Both the position numbers and the translations under genes were made by a program. Positions 44,738 to 53,154 of a DNA stretch of 64,000 nt are shown piece by piece; the stretch's first letter is position 1; each line of letters starts with the position of its first letter. The notes under the pieces were generated by a model. The model was not told where the DNA came from and did not search any database. It was given only the letters and a program-made list of their open reading frames with translations. Origin of the DNA: Clostridium omnivorum (GTDB lineage: Bacteria > Bacillota > Clostridia > Clostridiales > Clostridiaceae); contig NZ_BRXR01000001.1 of the NCBI RefSeq assembly GCF_026012015.1, positions 962,001 through 1,026,000 of the forward strand. Direction: 5' to 3'.

Positions 44738-46912
44738 TTAAAGCTTATTAACCTTTAAGGCTCTCATAGCATTTAATACCGCTATTAGTGCTACCCCTAC
44801 ATCTCCAAATACAGCTTCCCACATGGTTGCTATACCAAATGCTCCGAGAATTAATATTATAATCTTTACTCCTAGTGCAAACACTATATTCTCCATAACA
44901 ATTCTTCTTGTCTTCTTTGCTATTTTTATTGCCTGGGCTATCTTGAATGGCTCATCTGTCATAATTACTACATCCGCAGCTTCTATAGCTGCATCAGAGC
45001 CCACGCCTCCCATAGCTATACCTATATCTGCTCTTGCAAGTACAGGTGCATCATTTATACCATCACCAACAAATACTAGCTTTCCTTTTGAGGACTTTTC
45101 ACTATCTAGCTGTTCCAGCTTTTCCACTTTTTCTTGTGGAAGCAATTCTGAATATACCCCATCAAGTTCTAAATCCTCAGCAACCTTTTCACCTACTGCT
45201 TTGTTGTCACCAGTAAGCATTATTGTCCTTTTTACACCTGCTAACTTAAGTAATTTTATAGCTTCTTTCGAATCTTCCTTAATTTCATCAGCTATTACAA
45301 TATACCCAGCATAATTACTATCCACAGCAATGTGCACCACAGTTCCAATTGAATCAACTTTTTTATAAACTATGCCGCTTCTTTCCATCAGCTTATTATT
45401 TCCTGCTAAAACCTTTTTACCTTCTACCTCTACTGAAATTCCATTACCAGATATCTCATTGTAATTTCTAATACTCTCTTTGTTTATTTCCTTACTATAT
45501 GCTTTAACAATAGAAGCTGCAATTGGATGATTTGAAAAGCTTTCTGCATAAGCTGCTATCCCTAGCAATTCTTCCTTATTAAACTTATCTTCTGCATTTA
45601 TTTCAGTTACTTTAAATACACCCTTTGTTAATGTACCGGTTTTATCAAATACAACCATTTCAACGTTATTGAGCGCTTCAAGATAATTTCCGCCTTTAAC
45701 TAGAATTCCCTGCTTAGAAGCTCCGCCTATTCCTCCAAAGAAGCCAAGTGGTATTGATACTACCAATGCACATGGGCATGACACAACTAAAAATACTAAT
45801 GCTCTATATATACTCTGCGAGAATGTTATTCCATTTATAAATAGAGGCGGAATAAAGGCCAGTACTAATGCTGATATAACTACCACTGGGGTATAATACC
45901 TTGCAAACTTAGTTATAAAATTTTCAGTTGGCGCCTTCTTACTGCCAGCATTTTGAACTAAATCTAATATCTTTGCTACTGTAGACTCTCCAAATACCTT
46001 AGATACTTCAATAGTTAATACTCCATTTTTATTTATGAAGCCTCCAAGTATTTCATCTCCTGTCTTTATTTCTCTAGGTACTGATTCACCTGTCAAAGCC
46101 GAAGTATCAACCATTGACTCACCTTGAACTATCTTACCATCTAATGGTACTTTTTCTCCAGGCTTTACTACAATTATATCTCCAACTTTTACTGCTTCAG
46201 GTGAAACTCTCTTTATATCTTCACCTATCTTTAGATTTGCAAAATCAGGTCTAATATCCATCAAAGCTGAAATAGATTTTCTTGAACGGTTTACTGCCAG
46301 GTCCTGGAACATCTCTCCAATTTGGTAGAAAAGCATAACAGCCACACCTTCTGGAAATTCGCCTACAGAAAATGCTCCAATTGTGGCTAACGTCATTAAA
46401 AAGTTTTCATCAAAAACCTGACCTCTCCCAATATTTTTAAGAGCTCTAAGCAGTACTTCTCCACCTACTAATATATAGCTCACTAAGAATAGTATAAGCT
46501 CTGGCCAAAAGGAAAATTTAAATATCATTGCTACCGCATATATTACCGCTCCTGCACCAAGTCTTATATATTCAGCTTTATTGCTTTCTCCATGGTCATC
46601 ACTGTGTTTATGCTCATGTTCACCTTCCGCTTCATGATAATGCTCCTCCACCTTTGGAATAGAACTAATATTGCTCTCTTTTTCCTTTACAATTACATGA
46701 CCTTCTATTTGCTTTACTATAGCTTTAGCAGAACTAATCAACTCATCTACCTTATGAGGCTGTTCTATTTCCATTGTAAGCGTCTTAGTAACAAAATTAA
46801 TTGAGGCAGCTTCTACGCCTTCAAGTTCATTTATCTTTCTTTCCATTTTTGCTGCACAATTTGCACATCCTAATCCTTCTAAAACAAATTCTTTTTTTAT
46901 ACTAGCACTCAT
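44738..46912 (-). CDS. cadA: Cd/Zn/Pb-exporting P1B-type ATPase
   Basis: This 724-residue heavy-metal pump has an N-terminal HMA domain with GLGCANCAAK (Cys16, Cys19) and a histidine-rich linker (HYHEAEGEHEHKHSDDHGES, about 92-111). The actuator TGESVPR, the membrane metal site SCPCALV, the phosphorylation site DKTGTLTKG and GDGINDAP follow. The CPC plus HMA pattern marks a divalent soft-metal exporter. It lies 24 bases after the cadC-type regulator and is cotranscribed. The His-rich linker suggests zinc as well as cadmium. Confidence 0.95.
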   Translation of the reverse strand: MSASIKKEFVLEGLGCANCAAKMERKINELEGVEAASINFVTKTLTMEIEQPHKVDELISSAKAIVKQIEGHVIVKEKESNISSIPKVEEHYHEAEGEHEHKHSDDHGESNKAEYIRLGAGAVIYAVAMIFKFSFWPELILFLVSYILVGGEVLLRALKNIGRGQVFDENFLMTLATIGAFSVGEFPEGVAVMLFYQIGEMFQDLAVNRSRKSISALMDIRPDFANLKIGEDIKRVSPEAVKVGDIIVVKPGEKVPLDGKIVQGESMVDTSALTGESVPREIKTGDEILGGFINKNGVLTIEVSKVFGESTVAKILDLVQNAGSKKAPTENFITKFARYYTPVVVISALVLAFIPPLFINGITFSQSIYRALVFLVVSCPCALVVSIPLGFFGGIGGASKQGILVKGGNYLEALNNVEMVVFDKTGTLTKGVFKVTEINAEDKFNKEELLGIAAYAESFSNHPIAASIVKAYSKEINKESIRNYNEISGNGISVEVEGKKVLAGNNKLMERSGIVYKKVDSIGTVVHIAVDSNYAGYIVIADEIKEDSKEAIKLLKLAGVKRTIMLTGDNKAVGEKVAEDLELDGVYSELLPQEKVEKLEQLDSEKSSKGKLVFVGDGINDAPVLARADIGIAMGGVGSDAAIEAADVVIMTDEPFKIAQAIKIAKKTRRIVMENIVFALGVKIIILILGAFGIATMWEAVFGDVGVALIAVLNAMRALKVNKL

Positions 46913-46936
46913 TTTTATCCCCCCTATTTGCCTTTT

Positions 46937-47302
46937 TTATTTTTCACCTATATGTAGCAGTCCTTGATCGATTATATGATTTACATGATCATCATCAAGG
47001 GAATAATAAACAACTTTTCCTTCCTTCCTATACTTTACAAGCCTTGCCTGCTTCAATACTCTAAGCTGGTGTGAAATGGCCGATTGAGTCATACCTAAAA
47101 GAGCTGCCATATCACATACGCACATCTCTGCTTGAAATAATATGCTTAGGATTTTTATTCTTGTAGCATCTCCAAATACCTTAAACAATTCAGCCAAATC
47201 ATAAAAGGTCTCTTCACTATACATATTATCTTTAACCTTATTAACTATATCTTCATGTATTACATTACAATTACAACTTTCTATAAAAGCTTTATCTTCC
47301 AT
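46937..47302 (-). CDS. cadC: ArsR/SmtB-family metal sensor, CadC-like
   Basis: A 121-residue winged-helix repressor. Cys10 and Cys12 near the N-terminus and the alpha3 metal box EMCVCDM match the four-cysteine CadC site that binds Cd, Pb or Zn. The recognition helix is SAISHQLRVLKQARLVKYRK. The ATG at 47302 is 10 bases after GGGGAG; an in-frame ATG at 47311 is too close to that site. It should repress its own promoter and cadA until metal is present. Confidence 0.92.
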   Translation of the reverse strand: MEDKAFIESCNCNVIHEDIVNKVKDNMYSEETFYDLAELFKVFGDATRIKILSILFQAEMCVCDMAALLGMTQSAISHQLRVLKQARLVKYRKEGKVVYYSLDDDHVNHIIDQGLLHIGEK

Positions 47303-47343
47303 AAATCTCATTCTCCCCGATAACAATATTTTTATAAATGAAC

Positions 47344-47397
47344 ATATGAGTAACTGTTCATATATTTATTATATGCTCTTCGACCTAATTATGTCAA
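47344..47397 (-). promoter_or_regulatory. cadCA promoter and operator
   Basis: TTGACA (47397-47392), an 18-base spacer and TATAAT (47373-47368) on the minus strand are both perfect consensus boxes. Immediately downstream lies ATATGA-N8-TCATAT (47344-47363), a dyad typical of ArsR/SmtB operators, where CadC would bind. Confidence 0.85.
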
Positions 47398-47473
47398 TAA
47401 ATAATAAAAGATTTAATTATGTTTATGCAATCTATCTGCATATCCTCTAGATTTATTCGACTTTGTTTCATAA

Positions 47474-47508
47474 TAAAAACAGGAGCATAAAATTACTTTT
47501 ATACTCCT
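47474..47508 (-). terminator. Terminator of the PTS operon
   Basis: AGGAGTATAAAA (47508-47497) pairs with TTTTATGCTCCT (47492-47481), followed by GTTTTTATT on the minus strand. Confidence 0.85.
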
Positions 47509-47565
47509 ACTTCTCTTTCCTATACACACTAACTTTTTAATTAGAGTTATATTAACAAACTAAAA

Positions 47566-48021
47566 CTAAGCATTGTTTGGGTTTATGTTTTCTAAGGCCC
47601 TTAAAACATCTTCATTACTGACAGCACATTTTATTGTTTGTACAAAATTATCATCCATAAGCCTTCTTGATAGCTGCGATAATATTTTTAAATGCAGATT
47701 ATCTACATTTTCTTCTGGTACTCCTAATAAAAAGATCATTTCCACCAAGTTACCATCTAATGATTCCCACTCTAATGGCGTTTTAAGCTTTCCGAAAACA
47801 ATTACTGCTTCCTTTACACCACTAGATTTTCCGTGAGGTATTGCTATTCCATTTCCCACTCCTGTGGAGTACTCATTTTCTCTTGCCATAACACTATCTA
47901 CATATTGTTCTAAAGAGTAAAGTTTACCACTACTATCAGCTTTCATTGCAAGCTTTCTTATAGCATCTGCTTTGCTGTCTGCCTGTAATTCTAGTATAAT
48001 TAACTCTTTATTTATAAACAT
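47566..48021 (-). CDS. PTS EIIA, fructose/mannitol type
   Basis: A 151-residue cytosolic phosphocarrier of the PTS Fru family. The active-site histidine is His63 in GNGIAIPHGKSSG. It passes phosphate from HPr to the EIIB of the same operon. Its gene starts one base after the stop codon of the PRD regulator, with the ribosome site inside that gene, so the two are translationally coupled. The regulator itself has a related C-terminal EIIA-like domain. Confidence 0.9.
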   Translation of the reverse strand: MFINKELIILELQADSKADAIRKLAMKADSSGKLYSLEQYVDSVMARENEYSTGVGNGIAIPHGKSSGVKEAVIVFGKLKTPLEWESLDGNLVEMIFLLGVPEENVDNLHLKILSQLSRRLMDDNFVQTIKCAVSNEDVLRALENINPNNA

Positions 48022-48022
48022 C

Positions 48023-49981
48023 TTACTTCACCTCTAACAGCCTTTTGATTTCTGCTGTACTGTCTGCCTTTCTTATATTTTCTAAAAACATTACTGAATC
48101 TACTTTATTATATAGTCTTCTAAAGATACCCTTTGCTTTACTTAAATCAGTCTTGCTGATTCCTATAAGAAAAATCACATCAACCATTCCACCCGACCAC
48201 TCAATTGGACTTTCTAAAATAACAATTCCAATTTTAGACTGAATTACATGTTCTGAAAAGCCATGGGGAATAGCTACACCGTTTCCAACTTCTGTAGGAC
48301 CAAGGCTTTCTCTTTTAAATACATCTGTAATAAAACTTTGATCCACATACCCTTTTGAATAAAACTTATTGCACATAGAAGTTATAACTTCTGCTTTTGT
48401 TCTATAGCTAGCCTTTATCTCAACCAATTCATCATTAATGAAATCTATCATATCTTCTGTTTTTTTTCTTGATTTGTTTTTTAAGCTGTTGATTAGTAAA
48501 TCTAATCTTTTTATATCATTTTGAGTCAGAAGTGGACTTATATTTATAACTGGCTTATCAGATTCAATAGCAACAGTAGATATAATTAAGTCTATATCTT
48601 TATACTCTACTTCCTTTAGAGCAGTAAGCGAAATTATATCCTTTATTTCTATATCTTTAAAATGCTTTTCAAGCTTTGCAGCAAGTAATTGAGCGGTGCC
48701 AATCCCACTTGTGCATACAACTAATGCACTAAATGGTTTCTTTTGTCTTTCTATAGCAGCTCCAAGATGCAATGCTATATACCCTATCTCTTCTTCTGAT
48801 ATCCTTATTCCTAAATACTTTTCAAAGATTCCGCTAGTCATCCATGCTAGCCCATATAGCTCTGGATAGGTCTCTTTTATTTCCTTTAATATTGGGTTTC
48901 TCAAAGTTAAATCATACTTAAGCCTGTTAATTGTTGGTCTTAAATGCAATATAAGTCCATTTAACAACTGCTTATCCTCATTTAAATTAATATTAAGAGT
49001 TTGCTGGGCCATATTTATAATCTCATAGGCAATACTCACCGATAAATCATCATTTTCTAGATTCATATTTTCATCTATTGTTTTACTCTGCTGCATCTTT
49101 GCCCCAAGAATATGAAGTAATATATAACCAATTTCACATTCTCCCTGTTTAACTTTAAATGTGCTCTCAATATCTGCAGCTATATCTTCTGCAATAATAT
49201 ATTCACTTTTTTTCTTCAGGCCTTCCATAACCTCACTTGAAAGTGTTATATCCTTATTGCTCTTTAATCTTTTAATAGAAATAGCAATGTGAATTATTAA
49301 ACTTATAAAAGCATCATCAGAAAAATTAAAATTTAATTTTTCCTCCGCCTCTGTTAATATTCTTTCAAGCTGCTTATAATCCAAATTAATTAATTCTTTA
49401 AGCTTCACCATTGTCTTATAATCAATTCTTCCGCTGTAATCGTCATAAAGCAGTTCTCTTAGTTCATCGTTTTCTTTATTCACTGAAACTAAACCTACAA
49501 CAGCATTTCTCCAATCTTCTTCCCTTCCTACTATCTCAATTCCATAGTTAGTCTTTTTTAGCAGCTTCAAATTATAATTTTCAAGCCAAGTTTCTACTTC
49601 ATCAATGTCCTTATGAATAGTTACCCTGCTAACAAAAAGTTCTTCAGCCAGCTCTTTAATAGTAATATTCTCATCACTCATAAACAATCTTTTTAAAATA
49701 TAATATTTTCTATCCTCAGGTGAGTATGGCTCAATAATTTTTTTACCTTTCAAACATTCCTTTTGCAGCTCTAATCTATTAATCTCAGTGCCTTCAATAC
49801 ATATTCCTACTCCTTGCTTTTTTGTAAGTATTAAACCTTTTTTAATTATTAATTCTTCAACTTTTTCCATATCATTTCTTATTGTCTTATTTGATACTTT
49901 AAGTTTATTTGCTATATCATTTATAGTGATTGGCTCCTTGTTATCAAGAAGTAAGTTAATAATATTGAATATTCTATCCAT
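48023..49981 (-). CDS. PRD-containing transcriptional activator (BglG/MtlR/LicR type)
   Basis: This 652-residue modular regulator has two N-terminal DNA-binding domains: HTH_11 (about 1-60, NDIANKLKVSNKTIRND) and an Mga-type HTH (about 85-150, ELAEELFVSRVTIHKDIDE). Two PRDs (about 185-395) carry regulatory histidines. An EIIB-like domain follows (LVVCTSGIGTAQLLAAKL, about 410-490), then a C-terminal EIIA-like domain (GNGVAIPHGFSEH, about 505-650). PTS phosphorylation of these domains tunes its activity. It sits inside the PTS operon and presumably activates it when the sugar is transported. Confidence 0.9.
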   Translation of the reverse strand: MDRIFNIINLLLDNKEPITINDIANKLKVSNKTIRNDMEKVEELIIKKGLILTKKQGVGICIEGTEINRLELQKECLKGKKIIEPYSPEDRKYYILKRLFMSDENITIKELAEELFVSRVTIHKDIDEVETWLENYNLKLLKKTNYGIEIVGREEDWRNAVVGLVSVNKENDELRELLYDDYSGRIDYKTMVKLKELINLDYKQLERILTEAEEKLNFNFSDDAFISLIIHIAISIKRLKSNKDITLSSEVMEGLKKKSEYIIAEDIAADIESTFKVKQGECEIGYILLHILGAKMQQSKTIDENMNLENDDLSVSIAYEIINMAQQTLNINLNEDKQLLNGLILHLRPTINRLKYDLTLRNPILKEIKETYPELYGLAWMTSGIFEKYLGIRISEEEIGYIALHLGAAIERQKKPFSALVVCTSGIGTAQLLAAKLEKHFKDIEIKDIISLTALKEVEYKDIDLIISTVAIESDKPVINISPLLTQNDIKRLDLLINSLKNKSRKKTEDMIDFINDELVEIKASYRTKAEVITSMCNKFYSKGYVDQSFITDVFKRESLGPTEVGNGVAIPHGFSEHVIQSKIGIVILESPIEWSGGMVDVIFLIGISKTDLSKAKGIFRRLYNKVDSVMFLENIRKADSTAEIKRLLEVK

Positions 49982-50007
49982 TAAATCACTAGCTCCTTTT
50001 TTAATGC

Positions 50008-50039
50008 AATTAGGCTGTCTATAAATTAACAGCCTAATT
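50008..50039 (-). repeat. Intercistronic stem-loop between EIIB and the regulator
   Basis: AATTAGGCTGT (50008-50018) and ACAGCCTAATT (50029-50039) form a perfect 11-bp stem with a 10-base loop. No T run follows on the minus strand, so it is likely an mRNA stabiliser or partial terminator. Confidence 0.7.
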
Positions 50040-50050
50040 TAATCATGGCA

Positions 50051-50365
50051 TTATTTATTTTCACACAATTTTATAGCTTCTTCTATTATTGCCTTGGCAT
50101 TTTTGATTGCCTTTTGAGCTTCAGCCTTAAAAATTGGTTTTCCTTTAAATCTACTTTCTTCTTTAACAGCTACATCTGCTGCAAATATTACTAAATCAGC
50201 TGCACTTGCCTCTTTTAAAGTAATTTTATTTTCTATACCAATAGAACCTTGTGTTTCAACTTTTATTTCGTGTCCTAAACTTCTTGCTGCCTTTTCTAAA
50301 GCCTCAGCTGCCATATAAGTATGTGCTATACCAGTAGGACATGCAGTTACTGCTAAAATTTTCAT
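50051..50365 (-). CDS. PTS EIIB, fructose type
   Basis: A 104-residue phosphocarrier with the active-site cysteine in ILAVTACPTGIAHTYMAAE (Cys9). It takes phosphate from EIIA and gives it to the sugar moving through EIIC. The ATG at 50365 follows AGAGGTG by 6 bases; the GTG at 50374 is part of that ribosome site. Encoded as a separate polypeptide, as in Frv- and mannosylglycerate-like systems rather than fused FruA. Confidence 0.9.
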   Translation of the reverse strand: MKILAVTACPTGIAHTYMAAEALEKAARSLGHEIKVETQGSIGIENKITLKEASAADLVIFAADVAVKEESRFKGKPIFKAEAQKAIKNAKAIIEEAIKLCENK

Positions 50366-50402
50366 CTTATTCACCTCTTTACATTAAAAATTACTTACTT
50401 AG

Positions 50403-51449
50403 TTACATACCAAGACTACTTGTCTCTTCCATTTCTTCTGATACAGGCTTTTTCAACGCATTAACCATAACAGAAGTTACTGTTATTCCAGCAATTACAG
50501 CTATTACAAACCATATCCTGTTATCCACAACTGGCAATACTATAGGGCCACCATGTGGTGCATGATCCCCAACCTTTCCTATAGCTGCTATTGCTCCTCC
50601 TACTGCAGAGCCAGTCATTATAGATGGAATTACTCTTAAAGGATCTGCTGCTGCAAATGGTATTGCACCCTCTGTTATACCTATTAATCCCATTGCGAGA
50701 GCTCCTTTTCCTGCATCCTTTTCTGTTCTAGTATATTTGTTTGGTGCTAGAAGTGTTGCTACTCCCATTCCTAATGGTGGTATACATATAGCTGCAGCAA
50801 CTGGACCCATTACTGTATATATTCCTTCACCTATCATTGCAGCTCCAAACATAAATGCAACCTTGTTTACTGGCCCTCCCATATCAAATGCTATCATTGC
50901 GGCCATTAATATGGCTAGTAATATTGAATTACCTGAACTCATGGACTTTAATCCATTAGTCATGGATGTCATTAAACTGCTTATTGGATTACCTAAAACA
51001 TATATCATCAAAGCTCCAACTATTAATGAAGATAGTATAGGTATTACGAATATAGGCATTATTGGTTTCAAGTTTTTATTTACTTTCCAGCTTTTTATCC
51101 ACCTAGCCACATATCCAGCAATGAAGCCTGCTACTATTCCGCCTAAAAAACCTGCCTTTATGTTGTTTGAAAGAACACCACCAACTAAACCTGGTGCTAT
51201 ACCTGGCCTATCAGCTATAGCATATGCTATAAATCCAGCTAGCACAGGTACCATCATTGAAAATGCTGCTGAACCAACATCCATCATATTTTTAAGTATT
51301 GGATTTGTAACTACAGCTCCTTTTCCAGGCTGTACTCCACTTAATGCTATAGAAAAAGCTATTAGGACTCCACCTATAACAACTATTGGTATCATATATG
51401 ATACACCAGTCATCAAGTACTCTCTTATTCTCTTCAATTCATCTTTCAT
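50403..51449 (-). CDS. PTS EIIC, fructose type
   Basis: A 348-residue membrane transporter of the PTS Fru family with about nine helices. It starts KRIREYLMTGVSYMIPIVVI and contains DMGGPVNKVAFMFGAAMI and GITEGAIPFAAADPLRVIPS, the conserved substrate-region motif. It heads the operon EIIC-EIIB-activator-EIIA. The sugar is uncertain: fructose, mannose derivatives and 2-O-alpha-mannosyl-glycerate are all known for this family. Start behind GGGGGAAATAAA. Confidence 0.9.
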   Translation of the reverse strand: MKDELKRIREYLMTGVSYMIPIVVIGGVLIAFSIALSGVQPGKGAVVTNPILKNMMDVGSAAFSMMVPVLAGFIAYAIADRPGIAPGLVGGVLSNNIKAGFLGGIVAGFIAGYVARWIKSWKVNKNLKPIMPIFVIPILSSLIVGALMIYVLGNPISSLMTSMTNGLKSMSSGNSILLAILMAAMIAFDMGGPVNKVAFMFGAAMIGEGIYTVMGPVAAAICIPPLGMGVATLLAPNKYTRTEKDAGKGALAMGLIGITEGAIPFAAADPLRVIPSIMTGSAVGGAIAAIGKVGDHAPHGGPIVLPVVDNRIWFVIAVIAGITVTSVMVNALKKPVSEEMEETSSLGM

Positions 51450-51516
51450 TTTATTTCCCCCATTTATTTTTATTTTTCCATGTCAAGATAAAAAGAAAGC
51501 TTTGTATAAAAGTCAT

Positions 51517-51531
51517 CTGAAATCGTTTACC
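51517..51531. promoter_or_regulatory. Possible cre site in the PTS leader
   Basis: CTGAAATCGTTTACC fits the catabolite-response consensus WTGNAANCGNWWNCA except at its two ends. It lies about 70 bases before the EIIC start, inside the predicted leader. CcpA binding there would reduce transcription. Confidence 0.4.
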
Positions 51532-51695
51532 CTAAAAAACTAAAATAAGCCCCATTCAAGTATTTATTAATGTATTAGTTGCAATAAATAATTATGGCTA
51601 GTATAAATATATTTAAATAAATTCCACCCCCACAAATTTACTTTAGAATTTTACTAGTATAATTCTATTTACTAATTACTGTCTTTTCTAATTTA

Positions 51696-51724
51696 ATTAT
51701 ATGCCTCAAGCCTTGCAATTACAA
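51696..51724 (-). promoter_or_regulatory. Predicted promoter of the PTS operon
   Basis: TTGTAA (51724-51719), 17 bases, TATAAT (51701-51696) on the minus strand. An inverted repeat CTCAAGCC (51705-51712)/GGCTTGAG (51726-51733) flanks the -35. The transcript would have a leader of about 240 bases. Confidence 0.6.
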
Positions 51725-51746
51725 CGGCTTGAGCCGTAACACTTTA

Positions 51747-51783
51747 TTACCTATTGATGTGGTAAAACTTTACCAATTGGTAA
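51747..51783. promoter_or_regulatory. Cluster of TTACC/GGTAA half-sites, candidate activator site
   Basis: TTACC at 51747, GGTAA at 51761, TTACC at 51770 and GGTAA at 51779 alternate with spacers of 9, 4 and 4 bases. They include the perfect palindrome TTACCAATTGGTAA (51770-51783). The cluster starts 23 bases upstream of the predicted -35, a suitable place for the PRD activator encoded in the operon. Confidence 0.55.
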
Positions 51784-51847
51784 TATAAATGTACTTAGTG
51801 CTTATTCATTCAAGCTATGCTGCTTTGAAACAGGCGCTTTTTATGCA

Positions 51848-51878
51848 ATAAAATAAACCACTTGCACAGCAAGTGGTT
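51848..51878 (-). terminator. Terminator of the S1-domain protein gene
   Basis: AACCACTTGC (51878-51869) pairs with GCAAGTGGTT (51865-51856), followed by TATTTTATT on the minus strand. Confidence 0.82.
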
Positions 51879-51922
51879 ATTACTTATTTCCGGAACTGAA
51901 AAATGCTCCAAAATAATAAATC

Positions 51923-53101
51923 CTATTCTTCAAATTTAAAATTTTTTAACTTATCCTTAAATAAATCTGCAAGTGTTGCCATTGAACTCTCCTCATCATT
52001 AAACTGAGAGTAATCCTCTTGTGGCTTTTCTACAGCTTCCTTTATACTTAGGCTCATCTTATGTTCTTTTGTATCTATGGAAAGTACTTTTACCTTTACC
52101 TTATCCCCTACTTTTAACACTGAAGCTGGTTTAGCTATTCTCTCTTCTGAAATTTCACTAATGTGCACTAGACCTTCAATTCCTGGAGCTATTTCTACAA
52201 ATGCTCCAAAGTCAAGAAGTCTTACTACTGTTCCTTCTACTGTAGAACCTACACTATATTTTTCCGTTATAGTATTCCATGGGTCTTCACTTATTTCCTT
52301 AAGTCCAAGGGATATTCTTCCCTTTTCTTTATCAAAGTCAAGCACATATACTTCAACTTTATCGCCTACAGATACTATTTCAGCAGGATCTACTATCCTC
52401 TTCCAGGATAAATCTTGGTTATGAATAAGTCCATCTACTCCGCCTAAATCAACAAAAGCTCCAAATCTTGCAAGTCTTGTTACAGTTCCAGTCCTCTTTT
52501 CACCTTTTTTAATACTGTTCCAAAGTTCTTGCTTCTTTGCTTCTTTAGCTTCCTTTGCAACTTCTTTTCCAGAAAGTATAACTTTATTTTTATCCTTGTC
52601 AAGCTCAATAATCTTTACTTCTAAGTCTTTACCTACAAAACTGTTTATGTCTTCGACAAAGCCAGCAGCTAATTGAGACGCTGGTATGAAAGCTCTTATC
52701 CCTTTTATGTATGCTACTGCTCCACCTTTAACTGCTTCCTTAACTTTTACAGTTACACTTTTTCCTTCACTTTGAAGCTCAGAAAGTTCATCCCAAACCT
52801 TAACTGCATCTGCTCTCTTTTTAGAAAGTTCTACATTTCCTTCACCATCGTTAACATTTATAATATAAACATAAAGTTCATCTCCAGCATTTATTATATC
52901 CTTTGGATTAACAGCTGGATCATCAGATAATTCAGCTCTATCAATTATTCCATCAGCCATATAGCCAATGTTAACAAATACCTCACTGTCAGAAACTGAT
53001 ATTACAGTTCCCTTTACAATATCACCTGAATTAATTCTTTTTAAGCTTCCTTCAATTGCCTCCATCATTTCCTTCATGGAGCTATCTTGAAAATTATCCA
53101 T
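51923..53101 (-). CDS. S1 RNA-binding domain protein (RpsA-like)
   Basis: A 392-residue protein made of four S1 OB-fold domains (about 18-87, 103-168, 187-258 and 272-343). GTVISVSDSEVFVNIGYMAD and GTVVRLLDFGAFVEIAPGIE show the typical beginnings. A short acidic tail ends it. Firmicutes carry such four-repeat homologues of ribosomal protein S1; they bind mRNA, and ribosome association varies. Start behind GAAGGTGAGG. It lies 53 bases after the second HelD gene in the same direction. Confidence 0.88.
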   Translation of the reverse strand: MDNFQDSSMKEMMEAIEGSLKRINSGDIVKGTVISVSDSEVFVNIGYMADGIIDRAELSDDPAVNPKDIINAGDELYVYIINVNDGEGNVELSKKRADAVKVWDELSELQSEGKSVTVKVKEAVKGGAVAYIKGIRAFIPASQLAAGFVEDINSFVGKDLEVKIIELDKDKNKVILSGKEVAKEAKEAKKQELWNSIKKGEKRTGTVTRLARFGAFVDLGGVDGLIHNQDLSWKRIVDPAEIVSVGDKVEVYVLDFDKEKGRISLGLKEISEDPWNTITEKYSVGSTVEGTVVRLLDFGAFVEIAPGIEGLVHISEISEERIAKPASVLKVGDKVKVKVLSIDTKEHKMSLSIKEAVEKPQEDYSQFNDEESSMATLADLFKDKLKNFKFEE

Positions 53102-53154
53102 TGCAAAAACCTCACCTTCTGTGTTATTAAAACCCTACATTATATATTTTAATA

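Noticed and set aside
44823-45314. Plus-strand open frame (163 codons) opposite cadA
   Set aside because: Antisense to conserved P-type ATPase motifs, Ser/Thr-rich and without a ribosome site.
50737-51543. Long plus-strand open frame (268 codons) opposite the EIIC gene
   Set aside because: It is antisense to a clear PTS EIIC, has no ribosome site and shows the Ile/Pro/Ala-rich composition of a mirror frame.
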